Source: Isoetes taiwanensis (Eukaryota; Streptophyta; Lycopodiopsida; Isoetales; Isoetaceae). Taken from it: a stretch of DNA of 64,000 nt. The position numbers and the translations under genes were made by a program. Positions 1-10,538 of this stretch are shown one piece after another (position 1 is the stretch's first letter; each line of letters starts with the position of its first letter). Under the pieces are notes generated by a model. It was not told where the DNA came from. It searched no databases and saw nothing but the letters and a program-made list of their open reading frames with translations. The stretch lies in the NCBI GenBank assembly GCA_021234155.1, contig JAJEKV010000218.1, positions 686,001 to 750,000 of the forward strand, written 5' to 3'.

Positions 1-250
1 AAAGGTTGTTATTCATGTGATCACATTTGCAGATCACATATATCTTTCTTACACATTTGTTGGAAGCAAGAATCTTTCACGCATCCACACCTTCATTTTC
101 AGTTTTAATTGCCAATTAAAAATATATTATAACAATACAAAATCAAGGTCTCCCCTTTGCCACCATTGAAGTAGGAGGAAAACGAATACGTAGTTAGCAA
201 GCATATGTATGAACATGTTTGAAGAACAGATCTATTTAGATAAATTTGAA

Positions 251-438
251 TATGAACTATTTTTAGGGCCACCCTAACCGCATCATCCCTTGGGTATGAT
301 CACCCGAGCTCTCATCCTTCTCACTCTGCGGGTTATTTCCATATGAACTATTTTCTAGGGCCACCCCGGTGCATCATCCCTTGGGTATGATCACCCGTGA
401 GCTCTCATCCTTGTCACTCTGCGGGTTATTTCCATATG
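251..438. repeat. Two-copy tandem duplication (~92 bp unit)
   Basis: Two consecutive copies (about 251-341 and 342-433) share the same order of blocks: an AACTATTTT start, GGGCCACCC, CATCATCCCTTGGG, then CACTCTGCGGG. A few substitutions and small indels separate them. No coding potential is seen. The flanks (1-250 and 439-890) show nothing I can name. Confidence 0.8.
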
Positions 439-896
439 TTCAAAGACATTGCTATGTCCTTGAGCAGCTACCATTCGATATAGCATCTCGGGAATAGCAC
501 CGGAGATGGCATCACGAAAAGCAACTAAAGAGAGAAATCATTCCCTCAATCTCTAATCCATGCATGTAAAAACAAAAAAAGGAGAAAAAACATAGCTGGC
601 TTCATATAGTAAAAGAGTGTTTAAGAACTTCTAAAACAATGGAAAATAAGGCTGGGACATTTGGCTACATGGCACCAGCTATGTGATCGTAGTTGGTTTG
701 GCATCAAAGATTTATCTGAAAAATGCTCATAGAAAAATACCTGAATTTTATGTATAGGAGGAATTATGATTTACAATGCAAATTTACCATCCAGGCCTAT
801 TCACAGTTTACAATGCAGATTTGTGTTTACACAGTTTAATGTTGACCTGTTCACAAAGATGTAGCTCTGGAGCCTCAAAGAAAAATACTTCTCAAC

Positions 897-1555
897 AATT
901 CCTAGCAGGAAATATCATGATCAGGGACGGACCTTTTTATGACTCATGTCTGAAGAAGGGGATAAACACTGCTGAAGTTTTACAAACAGATAAATGGGCG
1001 AGCCCCTGAGGGCGAGCCCGTTTATCGGCTGAAGGGGCAAGCGTGGGTGTTTATCCCCTTTAACCTAAGCAGCAAGATTCCTCACCCATTCTCGCACCCC
1101 AAACGATTATCATCTCCCATAGCATGATTATCAGCTCCCACAGCTAGATTATCAGCTAGATTATCATAGGTTCGGCACCTTCCAGAGCTAAGCTAAGTTA
1201 TCAGCTCCGAGGCTGAATCCAATGCTAAAAGCTGCAAACAAAGATTGATGCTGCCTGTTTCCGCGTTCTAAGCTGCCTCTTCATCCCTGCGAAGTGCATT
1301 GGGTGCCTGTTATGGCCTATCACAAGGCTGCAATCAACGGTGGGCAACGGTTGGATCCGAAAGCCTGCCGGTTAAGGTTTTTTCCGCTCTGATAAAAGCC
1401 AAGTTCCTATCTCACCAACCCGAAATAACAATTCCTAGTGGGAAATATCATGAGCAGCGACGGATCACGGATTTTTATGACTCATGTCTGAAGGATTTTT
1501 TCCGCTCCGATAAAAGCCAAGTTCCTATCTCACCAACCCGAAATACCTAATAGTA
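897..1555. repeat. Interspersed direct repeats around a small MITE
   Basis: A block ending in TATGACTCATGTCTGAAG occurs at about 897-955 and again at about 1431-1490. A second block beginning TTTTTTCCGCTC and ending CACCAACCCGAAATA occurs at about 1378-1430 and 1496-1546. The first block abuts the MITE at 956-1060, while its second copy continues into unrelated sequence. The small open frames here are repeat sequence and not credible genes. Confidence 0.65.
956..1060. mobile_element. Small TIR element (MITE), 105 bp
   Basis: Perfect 14-bp terminal inverted repeats AAGGGGATAAACAC (956-969) and GTGTTTATCCCCTT (1047-1060) enclose a GC-richer core. The core is itself partly palindromic (GATAAATGGGCGAGCCC... 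to ...GAGCCCGTTTATC). There is no coding capacity. The superfamily is not assignable from the termini alone. Confidence 0.55.
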
Positions 1556-1560
1556 GAGGG

Positions 1561-3061
1561 AAAAAGTTTGAAATACTATCCAATGGGATATTTAAGCTAT
1601 GCTTAGCTATGGCGAGAAAATAGAACAGCCACGAAATTGAGGAAAAAGGCATAGATCGAAGAACTAAAAACCTTGTTTAAAGCTACCAAAAGGGATCACG
1701 GAAAAACATCTTCACCGTGCATTTCTGAGGGATCCGTCCATGAAGATTCGGCTAGTTTTATCCTGCATCAGAGCATACATCGAAACCCGAGTTTGATCAA
1801 ATAAATTCTTGCCATTTGTTGGCACTTCGTGTTATGCTCCACATGTGGATAATTAGATTCAGAACTGATGCAGAACGAACACCTGGTCTTTCAAGGCTCA
1901 AAATTGGACGGAAAGCAAAAAGAAATATGTAGACCATTCTATGACATGCACAGAAAATGTGCAGCATCATCTGTGACTCGAAGTATTTTAGACCTATAGA
2001 CCTATACCCTGGTTAGGATTTGAAGAACGCAAAAAAAAAATACGGTCTATCTGGAGAATGCGATTTAGGACGATTTTGAAGAAACTCACAATCTTTGTTT
2101 GAAGCTCACAAATCTGTCGCTCTTCCCACAACACAACGGCTCACTCTTATAGCCCCAAATTGGTCTTCTAGAATCTTCCGGCAGATGTTGACCTTAGGGA
2201 GCTTCTAGAAGAAGCGAAATCTTCAGCAGCAGTTTCTAGAAACCACTCTATCCTTTACAATCTTCTAGTAGGTTTCGATTACGGGCACCATTGAAATATC
2301 TATATTTCAATGTCTAATTATAGAACATTCTAGAATCTATCCTATTACAATTATATATTAGAGATAAGTCATTCCATTATCTACAATAATCATTCATACC
2401 ATCAAAGAGAAGAAAGAAGCAAGCGGAGACCAGGAGGGTTAACAATTGAAGAGAAAAAAAGGAAAAGAACTACAAAAGTAATATTTGAACTAGCACGACA
2501 TGATGAACATTTGTGCAAGTTCAGATTTACACACACGGCACAACGCCTCAAATCAGCAATGGCTCAACTTGTGCTTTTATATAAAAGAAGTTATCCAAAT
2601 TGTATAGTTATATCATGCTCATCCACTTTTAGTCATATAAAAGAGAGGAAGGATAAGAATTGCAAATTTATGCTGTCAGTTGAGAAGTTATTGCACATCA
2701 GAACCTTACAATACTGGAACATTAATCAGAAAGAATTGATGCCAAACCAACACCTCCACTAGGGGAACAATGATCATTCTTTGAGTCTTCTGTCCTGTAA
2801 AGAGATCACAAATTTTTTTCTGCATCAGAAATAAAATCTTACAATTGGGCATAATTTAATTACAGCCCATCATATACTTCATATGGCATACACCATAAAA
2901 CATAAAACAAGACAACAGTTGAGCAAAAAGTCTCAAATTTTTCAATGAAGCAACATCAATACAATATTGACTATGTCCAAAACAGGGTTTTAAGCAAAAT
3001 CTTAGCTAGTTATTGCTGGGTGCATCACAATTCAAGTGGCAATTACAACTGGCTTTGAAGT
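1561..3061. other. Non-coding stretch without recognisable genes
   Basis: I see no supported coding region here. The only notable content is the heat-shock-element cluster at 2166-2335 and a perfect hairpin at 2289-2312 (arms CATTGAAATAT / ATATTTCAATG). The 3' UTR of the bL36 gene may extend into the right-hand part. Confidence 0.4.
2166..2335. promoter_or_regulatory. Cluster of heat-shock elements
   Basis: Four TTCTAGAA cores lie within 170 bp, at 2166, 2203, 2234 and 2328. The first is a full three-unit element (TTC at 2166, GAA at 2171, TTC at 2176) with the exact 5-bp periodicity of nTTCnnGAAnnTTCn. The second is followed by a further GAA unit. This is the binding arrangement for heat-shock factor trimers. 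No gene start could be tied to the cluster, so its target is unknown. It may belong to a decayed transposon. Confidence 0.45.
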
Positions 3062-3310
3062 CTATTGCCCTCGGAACAGACTTCTCACAAGGTGAGCCAA
3101 ACACAAAGAGAAATTTCTACAACATAAAAGGAAAGGAAATGAGAAAGCAGATTGTACTACTTACGAGTCTGGTGTTTGGAAAGCAAGCGTAACGAAGCCC
3201 TGCCTTTGCTTGTGTTTATTATTGGAAGAGCAAAGAATATAGACGGTGTTCCTGCGTCTTACCACTCTGCAAAATTCGCACAGGCGCTTCACCGACGCTC
3301 TCACCTTCAT
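3062..3310 (-). CDS. Ribosomal protein bL36, organellar (nuclear gene, two exons)
   Basis: This encodes the small zinc-binding large-subunit protein bL36, most likely the mitochondrial form. The start ATG (3310-3308) opens [17 protein letters not shown], followed by a second cysteine/histidine block [14 protein letters not shown]. That is the C-x2-C ... C-x4-H zinc ribbon and KHKQRQG ending diagnostic of bL36. Exon 1 (3165-3310) ends at a GTAAGT donor. A TTGTAG acceptor leads into exon 2 (3062-3116) with a matching codon phase, giving 66 residues. Without splicing the frame stops right after the donor (49 residues), which would still contain the whole conserved core. The plant mitochondrial bL36 that I know has a similar short tail after KHKQRQGF. 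The family call is solid; the organelle and the second exon are inference. Confidence 0.85.
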
Positions 3311-3425
3311 GGTTCTGCTAGGGCAAACCACAGTTTTAGGGTTCCAGCCCGACAATAAGAAATATTTTGGAAACATTTCAGGTTATTTGGGATACGTTAT
3401 CACGTTACAACCTATCTAAGAAAAT

Positions 3426-3528
3426 AATTTGAATTTAAGGGCTCCATTGCCTACGTGTCCACACAGTACTAACATAATGCATGTTAAACTTTGGATACCT
3501 GAGTATTAAATAAGTGCTTACAATCGTG
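3426..3528. repeat. 103-bp direct repeat, copy 1
   Basis: This stretch begins AATTTGAATTTAAGGGC and ends TTACAATCGTG. It is identical by eye to 8449-8551, in the same orientation about 5 kb away. Flanks diverge immediately on both sides. It lies just upstream of the bL36 start. Confidence 0.85.
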
Positions 3529-6500
3529 AATTGAGAAAAATAGTTCTGTTGTAGTCCTTAAACAAGACTTGAATCTCCCTTGTTAAATATATAGTTCTGA
3601 TCTATTGCCTGCTATAAGCCAGAGCATATCATTGTCATTCCCATCTAAGGGCCTCATCTCTTATCATTGAGAACTGCAGACTTGTAGACTTGTTCAAGAT
3701 TAAGTCTTATATTTAGAGGAAGTGTTAGATTAATCTGATAACAGGTCTGTTGCTACTTAGTTCCATGCACCATCTGCATGACCTGCATGTGCTCTACAAT
3801 TCTAGCATCTAGAAACAGGTCACATAAACTAATGAGAAGAGAGATTCAGAGAAATCAATGAACAAATGAAATGAATTTGATGGTTGTAGACTTCAGGTCA
3901 GTTTAATGTAGGAAAGCGTGTCTTAAACATTTCATAGAAGTACACATGCAAATAGTAGTGATGGTTAAAAGAAACAACAAATAGCGCAGTTGTAAAATGG
4001 TATAAGCATCAGTTTGGGATCATTTGCAGGATCATGCCCCTTCTACTTCTCGTTTTGTCCGGGTACAATGCATGATTCAAAACTCTGCCATGCCAATAAA
4101 TCAGAGCTTTTTCCAATAGGCAATTTGGAAAATGTTGGGTTCTTTGTTGGTATCTACTTGGTAAAACAGTATGTCTGCATACATATGCAGCTGCAGAGAA
4201 GACTGCTAACATCAATTGTACCTCTTAGAGAAGCCAAAGCCACAAGCCAATGCCTCGTCCTTGGATGCCTGATCTGACTACTGCAAAGAAGATGGCAGGA
4301 TACTTTGGACCTTTGGAAACTCAAAGAAGATGGAAACTCAAAGTATTCTGCAAACTCAAAGGCATAAGTATTCTGCAAAGAAGATGGCAGGATACTTTGT
4401 GAAGGATACTTTGTGAAGCTGGCAGAAGATGGCAGGATGCAAACTCAAAGGACCTTTGGAACATAAAATATATTTTCAGTTTTAAGCATACGATTAACAA
4501 AGAACCATTATCTGTTTCGTAGCATATGTTCTCTCCAACTTCTATCCAAGCGTATGATATGCAAGAAATACCTCTCAGCAGAAATACCTTATGGGTATTT
4601 TCCTTAGGGTACCTTCAGACATATCAAACACGGCAGAAATACAGTTGGTCAAACAAACCCTTCAAAGTTCATTAAATTTGCTACAAACCCTTCAAAGTTC
4701 ATTAATTTGCTACAGGAGGTTACAGCACATGGTCTTGCAATCAGACCATGTGAGGCTGTCAAAGGTCCAGAGGGGTCCCTTGGTCTTCCATAAAAGGATT
4801 CCTCCTTTGCATCATTCTCAAGCATTTCTCTCATTCCTTAGCTTCGCCTTTTGGGCTCTGAGCCATTGCCATTCTTGGCACTGATCTTCTCCTCAACCCA
4901 CAAAAATGACAAAACCAAGATCCCAACTTGGGGACCTGTGGATCCTACCAGTATTTCTATCATAACATGCCCTTAGCCTTAGCCTGCTGCACCTTAGTCT
5001 GTTTTTCCTATCATAACATGCCCTTAGCCTGCTGCACCTTGTTGCTCGGTTGAGGCATGTACCCTATGTATATCTTTTAGCTGAGTCTGTTTTACTGGCC
5101 ATTTGCTGCATTTTAATTAGTATTAGGACCATTGCTTTGGATAATGTAACTCTCTATATGTACTCTAAATTTTCCTATCAAAGTTTAAGAGTTTCCCAAA
5201 CCCACAAATTTAAACTGATGGGAAAACCCACAAATTTAATCTGTAAGAAGCATTCAGATTTCTATCTCGATCTGCTGAAACCTTCATGTATGTAATATAA
5301 GATCTATTTTAATTCAGATTTTTATCTCTATCTGCTAAAAGCTTCATGTAATGCAGATATTAGCTTAAATGATCATATGCTCTTGTATTACAATCGGCAG
5401 CCTTTTGATTTACTGTATGTTTTGTGGGTAAGAGTATGCAGAAACTGATGGGATATGAGCTGAGGGGATATATGACAGTATAAAGATAGAGACAAAGAAC
5501 AAAAGATAGAGAAACAAGGAAACAAAAGTCGATCAGAAAAAATACCTGATTGTCTAGTATCGATTATCTGGTATTGACAATGCGTGCAAGGAAGAAGAAG
5601 TCCTTTGCCTAAACAAAAAACATGAGGAATCAGGCAGGAAGACAAAACGAAATGCTGGTACTTCGAAATGCTGGTCTGATGAGAATACATAAAATGGTAG
5701 CATACCAGAGAAAGCTCTGTCGATTGGCGATGGAGCCGATGGAGCCGATGGCGATGGGCGTCGATCGAGCCGCCGTAACAGCACTAAACCAGCGGCAGGG
5801 CTTCCAATAAAATATCGTCCAATTCTTGAAGACCAATTGTTAATTGTTAATGTTTAACATAACAACCTACAACCTGCAATGTGAAACCTGGTTAAACCTT
5901 AATTTAGCGCTAACAAATTGTTACAAATTAACCCCTTTTTTTTAACAATTTACTTTAACAGAAAACATGTGTGTTGATTGTTAAATTAAATTTTTTTGGG
6001 TTTGCCCCTCAAACCCTCGTTTATGTGGGTTTGTGGGATATACTGAGTATATGCTGGAATATACTCAGTATATGTTGATGACTGCTAAAAACCCTTTGTT
6101 CCCTGTAAATGCACGGTCAGTTGCATTGTGGATCAAGGATGTTCTGGACCGGGTAACTGGCAGCTCCAATCTGATGAATAAGAACACAGCGCCCACCTCA
6201 AGATGAGTGCTTTCCTCCACTTCTCCGTCTCTGGTCACAAGCGAAGGCCATGAATTTGTCTACAAGAACTGATACATCTGCTTCTCACGCAGAATGTTAT
6301 TTCGAGGTTAAAGCTTGTGTTTGGTCTTTGTTGTGGTATGGTGCGAAAAGTTTTTCGCATTCGCCGGGATGTAGAACTTACTGGCTAGCCGTGGCTTCTT
6401 GATCACGGTTGCGATTAAGGGGTACTCCACGCCAAAACTTCAGCCCCCAAGCACCTAATAACAATAAAGATACAACTTTAAGCTCAAAGGAGTTCATTCC

Positions 6501-7029
6501 CCACATCTTTTCATCAATATATCCAGGTATCAAGGAGGCTTCTTCTGTAGAGAAGGAAATGGAGAATCTTCTTTGTTGGAGGGTTTTTTTTTTACAATAT
6601 GGTACTAGTATTAGAATGCTCAATGCCACGAAATCATTGTATACTAGCTCGGAGAATGCTTTATAGTAGACTCTCTAGACAAGTCGCAATTCTTTTAGAA
6701 CAAGCAGATCCTGGACTGCACATTGATGCCAGAGCAGGTGAGCAAACTTATCGGTATGTATTTCATGTTTTATTTCTGAACCAACTAGCGTTAGAATGTA
6801 ACTGATATAGATAGAGCAACTTAGGTGACATGATAGACCTTGTGTGCTGTTATTCTTTATGATTTTGTTGTAGAGCTGAATGGGTCATTTTTTATTCGTC
6901 GCTTTCAAATGCCCTGTTTAAACAGGAGGCCTGTCCACTTTCAAATTATCAGTTAAGTCATCTGATGTAATGCATAGTCTTTTATTCATTACAGATTATC
7001 TTATGAATATTTTGATTATGGTTGTGTAG
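3529..7029. other. Non-coding stretch with short duplications and hairpins
   Basis: No supported gene. Several short tandem duplications are present: AAGAAGATGGCAGGATACTT-type units at 4281-4462; a roughly 31-bp duplication at 4655-4712; a duplicated ATCATAACATGCCC block at 4961-5037; and a duplicated CAGATTTYTATCTC block near 5255-5345. A strong hairpin lies at 6038-6073. Short GC-rich frames near 5700-5800 and 6400-6760 read like exon remnants, but I cannot assign them. Confidence 0.4.
6038..6073. repeat. Perfect 15-bp inverted repeat (hairpin)
   Basis: Arms ATATACTGAGTATAT (6038-6052) and ATATACTCAGTATAT (6059-6073) are exact reverse complements separated by GCTGGA. Each arm is itself nearly palindromic. 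The function is unknown; it could be a transposon subterminal structure. Confidence 0.7.
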
Positions 7030-7155
7030 AGCACTTCCCGGAATTTTGAGAAGTATCCAAATGCAGACAGTTATCTCGTTGCTAAAGAACATGTCATATT
7101 GAACTATTGGAATATGTTCAAAGGATATAGATCAAAGTTATGGGCACTACATCAG
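7030..7155 (+). pseudogene. Isolated exon-like fragment, unknown protein
   Basis: An open 42-codon segment is bounded by a TGTAG acceptor and a CAG/GTAAAG donor, in phase 0 at both ends. It reads SRNFEKYPNADSYLVAK near its start and YWNMFKGYRSKLWALHQ at its end. The composition is protein-like, but I do not recognise the family. No credible upstream or downstream partner exon was found; the next coding-like piece (7413) belongs to an unrelated enzyme. It is therefore probably a captured or stranded exon and not a live gene. Confidence 0.35.
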
Positions 7156-7412
7156 GTAAAGTTTCATTCAGAAGCCTTATTGGTTTAACATGAATAAATG
7201 GTGACTATTTCTTATGCTAGGACTTAAGCTTACTGCATAACGGACTCTAAAGAGCAAAGTACAGGCGTAGAAAGAAACAGTGGGCAAGCATAGATGTTCT
7301 TATTGCCGTGCATTTGTTTGCCAGGACTAAATCAGTTATTGCACAGCATTGTAAGTTATTGCACAGCACGGCATTGCGTAGAAAGAAACAGTGGGCTTAA
7401 TCTGTTGATCCA

Positions 7413-7691
7413 GGACTAAATCTCAACTGTGGAAGTTTTCTTGCGCACTATGCAATGGGAGCAATTCAACAAGGGAAGCTCACAGAAGCACACCTGGATT
7501 ATGCACTGACCCAGTTAATTACAATCCAAATGCGTCTAGGCGTGTATGATGGGGACCCAAGAACTGGACCTTATGACTAATTGGGTGCCAAGGACCCTAC
7601 CTTTCACCAAGGCAAAATAGGCACCCTTGCTGTTATTGGTTCCCATGCTAAGGTCACCAGATCCATGATAGGTAACTATGAAGGCGAATGC
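7413..7691 (+). pseudogene. GH3 beta-D-xylosidase fragment (BXL-like pseudogene)
   Basis: The translation matches the middle of plant glycoside hydrolase family 3 beta-xylosidases/arabinofuranosidases, cell-wall enzymes that trim xylan. It contains the order GLNLNCGSF, GKLTEAHLDYALTQLI, then QMRLGVYDGDP, which corresponds to the family pattern with the cysteine before FL and the VQMRLGMFDG block. A TAA stop interrupts the frame at 7577-7579, directly after GPYD. After GAKDPTFHQGKI the frame jumps to GTLAVIGSHAKVTRSMIGNY; about 20-30 residues normally found between these are missing. No N-terminal catalytic barrel is present. It is a non-functional fragment, probably moved here by a transposon or left by decay. 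Confidence 0.65.
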
Positions 7692-7866
7692 TTTTTTTTT
7701 TTTTTTTAATTTGCCTATGTTTCATATTTTGCATTTGCATGAGTTAGCTCGTCTGAAACATGCTTGATCAAAGAGATCTTTTTAAATTGTGGAAACTATA
7801 TATGTCAGAGCTTTGGCTTGGTGCTTATGGTGTGCAGGTAATTGCAGTCATTCTAACACAGGATGA

Positions 7867-8106
7867 TGTGCTGCATATAATGAAAGCCGCCTAGTTCTTT
7901 GTTCGGATGGTGGCTTTGCTTATGTACATGTACTGCATTGCATCAGTACCAATGCTGGTGCAGCCATCCTTCCACTTACATCTCCAGGAAATCTTAATTT
8001 TTCTGAAGAGGTTGACATAACAAGTGTCTTAGATGGAAAACATGAAAGAACTGTTTCAGAGTTGGTGCCTTATAGGCTGCCCTTCACAAAACCACATGAG
8101 TGCTAG
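7867..8106 (+). pseudogene. Coding-like segment of unknown origin
   Basis: An open frame of 79 codons ends at TAG 8104-8106. It reads CAAYNESRLVLCSDGGFAYV near its start and SELVPYRLPFTKPHEC at its end. It lacks an initiator and has an in-frame stop immediately before it. It is not recognisably part of the xylosidase fragment 180 bp upstream. I see no family motif. The protein-like composition suggests a stranded exon. Confidence 0.25.
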
Positions 8107-8448
8107 CAAACTTTTTGTCATTCAAAAGGGTGGAAAAGTTGCGAATATACTTTCCAGGGTATGACCATTGTGAACAAAACTCTAGATTAGCACTCTTGGT
8201 GTTGGCCATCCACCGGTCCAAACTTAAACCATAGAAACTGCATCGTACCCCCTGCATCAATGCTCATATATGGCTATGATTCCTATAGGTGCCATATCTA
8301 GGTCTTGGAATTGTTGTTGATGCTTTATAAGATAAAAACAACAAAATGAAAACCAAGCAAACACACCCTCAGACCACCGGAGGGCAACCCTCCGTGCGCA
8401 GCACCTTGTTAACATAGCATATTTAACCCCATGGTCTGAAAGTACCCT

Positions 8449-8551
8449 AATTTGAATTTAAGGGCTCCATTGCCTACGTGTCCACACAGTACTAACATAA
8501 TGCATGTTAAACTTTGGATACCTGAGTATTAAATAAGTGCTTACAATCGTG
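8449..8551. repeat. 103-bp direct repeat, copy 2
   Basis: Same orientation as 3426-3528 and identical to it by eye. Together the two copies bracket a roughly 5-kb segment containing the gene fragments. The sequence between 8552 and 9809 shows nothing I can assign. Confidence 0.85.
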
Positions 8552-9809
8552 TATATTTTGCCATCACTTTAGGTCAAGAAGATGGCACAACGTTTTCTAA
8601 CTCACAATTGACGATTTGGGAAAATAAGCATGACGGTTAGTATCGTGACTAAATTTACTCAAATCTTCTATGAAGTGGAACCCTAGCACAAGTAAGAGAT
8701 GTATTCAGCAAGAGTTTGCAGACATAATGCAGTTGAAGTATACACATATGCATGGGATTGGGATCCATAGAGTTAGAATAGTTCATTCTAGGGTTGGGGA
8801 TCCATAGAGCTAGAATCCAGAGAGCTTTGTCCTAAAAACCAAATATTCAGATTCATCTCCATGCAGATTTTATTCTCTTAAAGCTCACAAAATGCCAAGT
8901 TAATGCATGATAAAGAAAAAGCACAAAGTAGAACCAGCATACAGTTTTCTAGAATGTAGAAACAAAGTAGAAACAATTTTTTTTAGTATCAGTATTATGC
9001 CTGGCGGTGCATCAAAATTGGTAGCCTATTCATAGTCAGCATAGCGAGCATAGTTACCAGGAATGGCAAGGAATTTCTACGTCCAAAATTGCAACTCAAC
9101 CATATAGTTCCGCTTGCAAATGTGCACAGCCTAGCATTATATCACTCTGCAAGAAATGAATAAAAAAAATCTCCAATCTCCCATCCAAAGATAATCTGTG
9201 CTTGGATTACGCGCACAGTCTATGTCATTCTTAACTGCCATAAATATGCCATCTAGAATGGAAAAAAACCTTCCTGCAATTAGTACAAAATCTGTATATT
9301 TCAACAAAGGAATCCTTGAGATCACAACTACAGTAGACGATTTTGATGCCTACAGTATAGCAGAAAGTTGCCATTTAGAGAACCACCAACTTCGGCCAAA
9401 AATTACAAATAGTATGCTAATTTGGGGACAACCCATGCAACCACACTCTATCCATTAGCTGGACCTAGGAGGCATTCTACGTTTCTTTTTTTGTTGATAT
9501 TTTTGGACTCATAACAGAATATCATTAGCAGTTATATCAGCCAATAACAGTTATATTTTTAGCAAACTAATAAAGTCAACAATCATAAATTGCATGTAGG
9601 ATGCAAACCCAATAGTCTTAAGATATAATCAATACTTTCTTCGTGAGGTTTTTTTGCTCTGTTGTACAACTTCACAAAGTTTTAAGAAATCCTGCTTTAT
9701 TGCAGCAGCTTCACCTGCATGAAAATGGGGTATTCAAGTCCTAGGATATGAGAAAGTTAAGATTTAATAAATAAATAGAAGAATAAAGTCTTCTGTATAA
9801 ACATAATTC

Positions 9810-9888
9810 AAACTGTCAGCATGTGACTGACAGTTTATTTTTGGGACCATCCGATGGTGACATATGCCAGAGCATATGCCACGCCATC
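9810..9888. repeat. Two adjacent hairpins, possible transposon end
   Basis: Hairpin A (9810-9836) has perfect 10-bp arms AAACTGTCAG / CTGACAGTTT around a 7-nt loop. Hairpin B (9853-9888) is an imperfect inverted repeat, GATGGTGACATATGC against GCATATGCCACGCCATC. They lie about 0.65-0.73 kb beyond the end of the Rep-like coding region (downstream on its strand). Single-strand transposases of the HUH type recognise such stem-loops near element ends, so these are candidate terminal signals. That link is inference. Confidence 0.4.
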
Positions 9889-10020
9889 AAATTCCAGCGC
9901 TCAAATGGAAGTCAAGATAGGGTCAAATCCCCTATATTTCACTTACACCTATCAGCCAAGCAAACCATTGAATAAATACAATTTTTGAAATTTGAAAGTT
10001 TGGCCAAACAAACAATGAGC

Positions 10021-10102
10021 CTGGGGAGTCGAACCCCAGTATAAGTTCCAACGCTCATCCAAGCATACTAGGTATCCCACAAGAGGGATGCCTAGTATGC
10101 TT
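10021..10102 (-). repeat. Hairpin with tRNA T-arm-like sequence
   Basis: On the minus strand a near-perfect 18-bp stem (10061-10078 with 10085-10102, one G-T mismatch, 6-nt loop) is followed by CTGGGGTTCGACTCCCCAG. The latter is a self-paired T-arm with a perfect pol III box B (GGTTCGACTCC). No convincing box A or complete tRNA fold is present. It could be a SINE-like remnant or a regulatory stem-loop downstream of the Rep-like gene. Confidence 0.4.
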
Positions 10103-10168
10103 AGGGGCCGAAGCCCACTAACAAAGCAAACAAGTCAATACCAGCACATCATTTCAATACACAATCTT

Positions 10169-10410
10169 GTTAAACAATTGCAGCCTGCTCAAACTTATTC
10201 AACACGTCATATTTATAAGCATTCACCACAACCAATTTCAGAACCAGCAAACCATACCTGTTAACCAATTGCAGCCTGCTCAAACTTATTCAACACGTTA
10301 TTTACAAGCATTTACCACAACCAATTTCGAAACCAAAAACCATATACCGTTAACAAATTGCAGCCTGCTCAAACTTATTCAACACGTTATTTAGAAGCAA
10401 ACCATACCTA
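10169..10410. repeat. Three-copy tandem repeat (~90 bp unit)
   Basis: Copies begin at 10169, 10260 and 10349, each with GTTAAMMAATTGCAGCCTGC and TTATTCAACACGT blocks. The third copy has an internal deletion. The array sits between the 3' end of the Rep-like gene and the hairpins at 9.8-10.1 kb, where subterminal repeats of a transposon would be expected. Confidence 0.8.
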
Positions 10411-10538
10411 TTATTTCAGCAATACAAATCCAGATCAAAGTTTATCAACTCCAGACACAAAATCACAAGCCAACAGAAGAAGAACATGTAAAGAAATCGG
10501 TTCATAGCCGAGCCACGGACTGCATCTAGTTGCCGTAT

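Noticed and set aside
3961-4040. Possible tRNA gene (TAGCGCAGTTGTAAAATGG ... GGATCATGCC)
   Set aside because: The A-box-like start is tempting, but no box B with a pairing T-arm and no acceptor stem could be found at the right distance.
10021-10040. Complete tRNA gene at the GGTTCGACTCC box
   Set aside because: Only the T-arm is convincing; upstream sequence forms a different 18-bp hairpin instead of D and anticodon arms.
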